Below, piece by piece: positions 58,144-64,000 of a stretch of DNA of 64,000 bases. Position 1 is the stretch's first letter, and each line of letters starts with the position of its first letter. This DNA is from Lingula anatina (Eukaryota > Brachiopoda > Lingulata > Lingulida > Lingulidae). The notes beneath the pieces were generated by a model. The model searched no databases and was not told where the DNA came from. It worked only from the letters and a program-made list of their open reading frames with translations. The DNA lies in contig NW_019775457.1 of assembly GCF_001039355.2 (NCBI RefSeq), positions 308,258-372,257 of the forward strand. The letters are read 5' to 3'. Made by a program: the position numbers and the translations under genes.

Positions 58144-61100
58144 AACTGAGCTTGACTTACAGTACATTGTACATACATGTAAACATTGATGACATTTTTC
58201 CTACGGAATGAAATTCTAGTTCTTTCTGCCTGATCACAGACCACAAATGTACGTGCCTGAATTTTAGTAAAATTTGCACAATTGTTAGCATATATATATA
58301 TATATATATCATGGGCCAAAAACTCACAAATGTTGTTTTGATTTTGTAGGGTTATTTGTTTTTCCAGATTTTTAAAAAATCATTTGTCACAACTCACTAA
58401 GTATATCATGTGTAGCAAGGGAAAAGATATCTATGAACAGCATTTTATGTCAGATGTTATGTTTGGAAAGAGATATACATATATTTTTTGCCAGAAGAAA
58501 TGAACTCTTTCCAAAATAGTCTCAGGTAAAGTTTTAGATGAACAACAGCATTACAGTAGAATATTTTATATTTTTATGAATGATGTTTAATAATGCTTGA
58601 ATGCCAATGGGTCTATAATTTTTACTAGGTCACATGAAATCCTCAGAAAATATGATATAAATTGTATCCTGTCTTGGATTTGTACACCAAATTAATTTTC
58701 CTCAAAAATGTTTTTTCGCACATCACTGCTCATCATGTTCAGGTCTGCACTTGGCTTCATTCTTTTGTACTGTATCTGATTTAATAATTTGTTCTAAATG
58801 ACAGAACTGGCACCCAAGGTGACAACCACTGCCATGATATCATATTGATTGGTAAAAAATTGATATTGAAAATATTTGTATGCAGGATTTTGAATTTAGT
58901 GTGTGAATAGAAAGATGGATCATCTCTACTAAGTAGATTAGTGTTGGCAGTTTGTAGTTTGAGAAAATTCATAGAATATTTATCATTATCTTTATCTTTC
59001 TGTCTAAGATGTCGTGAACTTAAAGTGCATTCATGTACATACTAGAAATTAAAGGTAAAAATTTAGAAGTTTTTCTCAATGGTTGTGCTTGCATAATGAT
59101 AGTATATATTGACAGTTACAGATTTATTACGAGTATATATTAAAACAAATTTCATTAAAATCATTTGTGTTGACAGTTGCAGATTTACTAAAAGTATATA
59201 TTAAAACAAATTTCATTAAAATCATTTGTGTCAGGTTGTTCATTTTAGTGCTTGTTAAAAATATTTGATACTTTAGAGAGTGAATGGTGCCATGGTATGA
59301 TTTAAAACTATGATTCAGCTATGATCAAGAGGGGACTTTTTTTTCAGAAACCAAAGGGGAGGGGTCAGGACCCCCCCCCCCCCAACACCCATCCCCCCTT
59401 AAATCCGCCCTTGCATTAATGCGTAAGGGTTGGACTGTGGAGGGGGACAGGACTGACCCTCTTTGTTGTTTCTCCCTGACAGCTGTTCATACAGTTATGA
59501 TCTCCAGTGCATTAGTTATCAATAGTTTTCATCTTCATCAGTGTGACATGTATCACACATACTGTACTGAAGTACAGCATGCAGTGGTGGAAAGCTCATA
59601 CTTGATCTGACTTCAGGGCCGTAGCCTCCGGGGGGGGGCAGCTGGTATCAATTCTGTGAGAAAATGCACTCATGTTAAAATGCACCGGAATGCAGTATTA
59701 TACATACAGTTTTTAAAAATTTTCCACACCGTGGGAGGGGACACCCCCTCCCACCCCCTCCCCCCTCGGGGGCTTCACCCCCTTGTGTCCGCTTACTGCC
59801 CCCCCTGGCATTTTGCTCAGGCTACGGCCCTGAACTGATAGAGTAGAAAAAGAGGATGAATCAATTTTAGATGTATTTTGTCCTTTTCAAAATTACTAAT
59901 CTAGCTTCAACATTTTTTTAACAACTCATTAAATTATACAACAAATAAATTAAAGCAACTCTGATGAATTATTCTTTTAAACTTGATTTAAATATATTTA
60001 TCAAGAACTGCAGTTGGCTTAAGAATCAACTTGAATCTGGTCTATGTTTTAAGTCTTATTATCAAAATTGGAATCCTGACCCGTTTAAATTTCCTCTTTT
60101 GGTAATATTTTAATGTCGCGAACTCGTTCATCATCCCATGTAATGAAATGACTACATTGTGTTGCACAGACACAGGGCTGTGTTTTGCTGCAGTTGGACC
60201 CTTTCTGCAAATATTTGCCTTAGTTGTACTTAGGTGGTAAAATATATTTGCTGTCAGTTTGCATACAATTGCAACTACTTTCTTTGTGTATAGTCCTTCA
60301 TATACTGTCCCTATGTTTGTGAGGGGGGCGGGGCTTTTTTCCATTTTTGAGGTGAGGTAAAATTAAACACTTTAAATAAATTTTTACGCGTGGTTTCGTC
60401 AGGTCAAGAAGTAGGTCAGGGCTTCCAACAGTCGGAGGTAGGTCGTGTTTGTTATTGTCATATATTTATTGCATTTAAGACTAGATTGGTGATAAACTTT
60501 ATAATAACTATTTAACACTAATATTCTGTGTTTTTGAAGTACGCGGTATCTTTTGATAATCGAGATATATTCAGATATACTAAAACAGTGAGGTGTTTTC
60601 TGTACTCAGGAATAGCACGAAAGTTAAAACTCTGTGGGTGTAAAACCGGTTCTGGAGACTTCTACTTTCTGAGGTGTTTGCTTGCTTTGCCAAGTTTTCT
60701 CAAATTTCAAATTTTACCAGTTTTAGTAAAAAAAATTATCAAAATTGGTTAAATATACTTACACTTCATAAAATTACCGAATACCCACTTGTGTAATAAA
60801 AAGACCTATGCTGGGATATTTACAGGTACTATATTGAACTGTATATATTGAGCACTATTGATAATTGAGTTGCACACAATTATTTTACTACCCCACTTGG
60901 TGTGGATATTTCATCACAGTACAATCCACACCTTTTCAAAAATGCAGAATTTCAAAATTGTGAAAACAATCTGATAGTAACATCTCACTCTCTAGTGCTT
61001 TGTAATGCTTGGTTTAATATATTTACAAATGAAATATAAATTTACGTATAAGTAGCAAGCAGCAGTAGTTTATGACATGATGCTGAGAAATAGGATATCC

Positions 61101-62510
61101 TGGTAAAGAAGTGAACACAAGTAAGAACAAAATTTAAGAGAGAAATTTCCTGTTAAGTTGCCTTACAAATTGGACAGGTAAGTGCAGGTGTGTTACTTAA
61201 AAAGTGGACAGGTAAGTGCAGGGATGGAGACATGGAGTAGGCATCAGTGTTAGTCTCTAAAATTCATTTATTGACATTATGGGATATTTTTTTCTTCCAA
61301 AAAACTGTTTGTGTGTTCAAAAAGGATTTCTGCACCAAAGTTCATTTTTCTGTAGAAGAAAATTCTATTTCCTCCTACTCATGACATGAATCATTGCTTG
61401 CACTTGGATTTGGTATTTCTAAAATTTCTTATTTAAAAAAATTAGTTCTAAAAAATCATACTTAATTAACACTGCAATGTATTCCTGATATTTCAGATTA
61501 GAATTAAGGCCATTTGGTACTTAAATTTGAGTGGATTTATTAGTTAGTTCTTTAGTTGGAATACATAAGATATTTAGTATAAAAATTACTTTAAAACATT
61601 TTCAAAGGTCAAACGTCTGTACCAGCTGACTGCTAAGGTCTTAAGTTGGCATCAAAATAAAGTCTTTAATTGAATGAGCTCTGTAGAAGAAATGTGTATA
61701 ACTTATCCATGAGGTTAATATGAGTGAATCCAAATAAGGTGATCTATTAGCGCCATTCTCAGACTGGGAGCTGCCTGTCCTCTGGCTAGTTATTACCTGG
61801 CAGTTCTTATAGATACTGTGATATAGATTACGTGACTGGGCAAGGCTAGAATGAACCTAATAGGAGTGATTCAGTTGGATTTGTAAGATGGATATTCCAC
61901 TATAGCCACATCATGTTGTTTGGTCTCTAAAAGTATTTGAGAAATAGAAAGTTGCTAAAATTAAAAAGATGACACATAAAACATGTTTTTCTAAAATTGT
62001 TTTCCTTCCTCAATATTTTGTTAAAGTCTGTATTGTCCTTGAATATAATAACCTTTCTGTTTATTGAAATTTTTCACTCCATGATATGCAGGTATGAAAG
62101 GGTTCCATATTTATGTAGTATATGGAGCATGTGTTGAACCAGTTAATAGAGTGAATTGGCAGCTACATGTACATGTAGGTGGGGCCACTGTTTACACAGC
62201 CAGTTGCTATATTTGGAGGTTCTGTACCTCATCCTGCTCTGTGGTAAATGTTCTGGTGTTGAGGTGGCTGGAGGTTAGGAAAGCTGACAACCACATTCTA
62301 CATGGCAGATTGCATGTGGTCAGCATATTACATAGACAGAGTCAAAGCTCTGTAGAGTAACTGGTTTTGTTGAGTAATTACAATACATTAATGATTTAAG
62401 TATGCAATTTGCAATTTGCTGATGAGCTGCTTATAAATAAAATATGTCAGCCCATAAGAAGTTTATGGTTGTAATTATACTTGATAAAAGTGATATGGCA
62501 ATGTTTTAAA
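58144..62510. other. INPP5K-like 3'UTR and intergenic DNA, no gene recognised
   Basis: AT-rich with a (TA)n at 58288-58309, a duplicated 65-bp phrase (gacagttacagatttattac.. at 59112 and 59173), a C-run at 59371-59383 and one MITE (59614-59832). CpG-richer sequence around 60385-60440 ends CAGTCGGAG|GTAGGTC, a possible 5' non-coding exon for the reeler gene. Confidence 0.5.
59614..59832. mobile_element. MITE with TIR cagggccgtagcc
   Basis: Perfect 13-bp ends cagggccgtagcc and ggctacggccctg enclose about 190 bp containing C-rich low-complexity sequence. I could not define a target-site duplication, so the superfamily is open. Confidence 0.85.
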
Positions 62511-62945
62511 TTCTGTTCTGTTTCAGTATCAGTTAGAGCAATGACCACAGTCCAGTTATTGGTGTTGTGTTCTGTTTCAGTATCAGTTAGAGCAATGACC
62601 ACAGTCCATGCAGTTATTGGTGTTGTGTTCTGTTTCAGTATCAGTTAGAGCAATGACCACAGTCCAGTTATTGGTGTTGTGTTCTGTTTCAGTATCAGTT
62701 AGAGCAATGACCACAGTCCAGTTATTGGTGTTGTGTTCTGTTTCAGTATCATGTAGTTAGAGCAATGACCACAGTCCAGTTATTGGTGTTCTGATCTGTT
62801 TCAGTATCAGTTAGAGCAATGACCACAGTCCAGTTATTGGTGTTGTGTTCTGTTTCAGTATCAGTTAGAGCAATGACCACAGTCCAGTTATTGGTGTTGT
62901 GTTCTGTTTCAGTATCAGTTAGAGCAATGACCACAGTCCAGTTAT
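62511..62945. repeat. 54/58-bp array copied from the reeler gene start exon
   Basis: Eight copies of gttctgtttcagtatcagtt + agagcaatgaccacagtcca and on. ATGs fall at 62541, 62595, 62653, 62707, 62765, 62819, 62873 and 62927. Each unit carries an acceptor-like tctgtttcag, the start codon and codons for MTTVQLLVL. The last three are in frame with the gene. Confidence 0.93.
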
Positions 62946-64000
62946 TGGTGCTGTGTGTGTGTCTGGTCAGCCAGGCCAGTGGGTACAGTAGTGGACCCCC
63001 AGAACTGGCCTGTATCAGTATGGTCCCCAGTGGTCATGGCACCAGTGGACAGAGAGGACCCTCCCCATACACTATCACCCCCAGTGTGGACCAGTATGCA
63101 GAGGGAGGCAGTGTCACACGTGAGTTTATAATGATATATCTCCAACTCTTAGCATGAAATGTCCCTGTAGATAGGAATGTGTGACATCCTCAGAGGTGGC
63201 AGCACATACACTTTTACATATCATATCATGCCACATTTACTCCTCAGTTCTAAGCCCAATTTTGCTTTTTTAGATGAAATAATAATCTTGATGCCAAGTC
63301 TTTTAAAATTTTTTTACAACTACTTAACCATTTATTTTACAATATTTTCATACCCAGAAAGCTAATTTATACATCAGCACACTGATGATGTGCTACAGTC
63401 GTACTGACAACATCAGTCTTGAACTATTTATAATCCTTTACATATTTAAAACTACTAAATAAATAACTTGATGAATCAGTTAATAAATGGAGAAATAAAT
63501 AAATTTCATTATATTTTAGTTCTTATGCATGTGTTTCAGTTACCATAAAGGGAAAGAATGGAGAGAGGTTTAAAGGTTTTTTTGTGCAGGCTCGTAGAGC
63601 AGATCCATCACTTAATGTAGAGGAGCCCATTGGAAGATTTGACACCATTTCTGGGTCCAAAATTTTGTGTGACAAAGCGCTTGGTGTAAGTCCCTTAATT
63701 CTATGTGGATGTTAACCTATATTTGGTAACAGCACTGGATGTAAATATCAGAGCCTCATTATAGAACTAGGTCATGCAGACAATTTTGCCACATTTTAGA
63801 GTAAAATTTCTAAAAAAATAAACATGATTTTTTGGTAATTTATATCCCAAACAACTTTCTTTAAAGTATGTTTTGTTTGAAGATTTTCATAATAAATCAC
63901 AGTCTTGTTGAAGGACTACATTATTTCTCTGCCCTGTATTGTTGGTAAAGTTGAGACAAATGTTAATTTGTGTCATTTTTCAGAATGCCATATCTCACAG
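62927..64000 (+). CDS. reeler-domain secreted or membrane protein, 5' part
   Basis: Exons 62927-63119, 63540-63685 and 63984 to the window edge. MTTVQLLVLCVCLVSQASGY is a classic signal peptide. The following GPPELACISMVPSGHG and TITPSVDQYAEGGSVT lead into TIKGKNGERFKGFFVQARRA, FDTISGSKILCDKALG and NAISHS, a reeler (reelin-like) domain. In animals this N-terminus occurs in FRRS1-type ferric-chelate reductases (reeler-DOMON-cytochrome b561) and in short secreted defence-type proteins; the window ends before that can be decided. The ATG at 62927 is chosen because it is last in the array and directly joined to the unique sequence. ATGs at 62819 and 62873 are in frame and would give doubled or tripled leader sequences. 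Confidence 0.85.

Overview
The window looks like invertebrate animal nuclear DNA. It is AT-rich, with genes split into short exons by GT-AG introns, and it is full of foldback (MITE-like) elements and microsatellites. The gene set is generic to bilaterians. A mollusc, possibly a bivalve, is my best guess from overall texture, but that is weak inference. I see no bacterial genes, CRISPR arrays, rRNA or tRNA.

Layout. At 1-8.5 kb there is repeat-rich DNA with the first coding exon of a REEP5/6-type gene (minus, 4061-4190) and two large duplications, each containing a single N, which look like assembly joins. At 8.6-12.5 kb a Bcl-2 family (MCL1-like) gene (minus) lies head-to-head with a two-exon gene (plus) for a 79-residue candidate BH3-only protein; about 230 bp between them carry CRE, CCAAT and E-box sites. 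At 12.9-17.5 kb is INTS14 (minus, 9 coding exons, 513 aa). At 18.2-28.1 kb is a TLC-domain gene of the TLCD1/2 type (plus, 5 exons, 263 aa), convergent with a paralogue at 33.6-36.3 kb (minus, 4 exons, 302 aa). At 40.6-51.3 kb is SLF1 (minus, about 20 coding exons), with N-terminal BRCT domains, a long disordered linker and C-terminal ankyrin repeats. At 53.2-58.1 kb is an INPP5K-like inositol polyphosphate 5-phosphatase with SKICH domain (plus), divergent from SLF1. At 62.9-64 kb is the 5' part of a reeler-domain gene (plus), which runs off the window.

How the genes relate. These are housekeeping or signalling genes in compact divergent and convergent pairs, not one pathway. The exception is the Bcl-2/BH3-only pair, whose products would be expected to bind each other and which share one promoter region.

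The most unusual signal is structural. At nine places in four genes a short tandem array (2-11 units of about 30-95 bp) straddles an exon boundary, so that splice donors, splice acceptors, a start codon or a stop codon are duplicated next to the real one. Two arrays have 30-bp units that stay open in frame, so each extra donor could add ten residues. Five copies of one roughly 245-bp foldback family, three copies each of two others, and several single foldbacks (one about 1 kb with 430-450 bp arms) sit in introns and UTRs.
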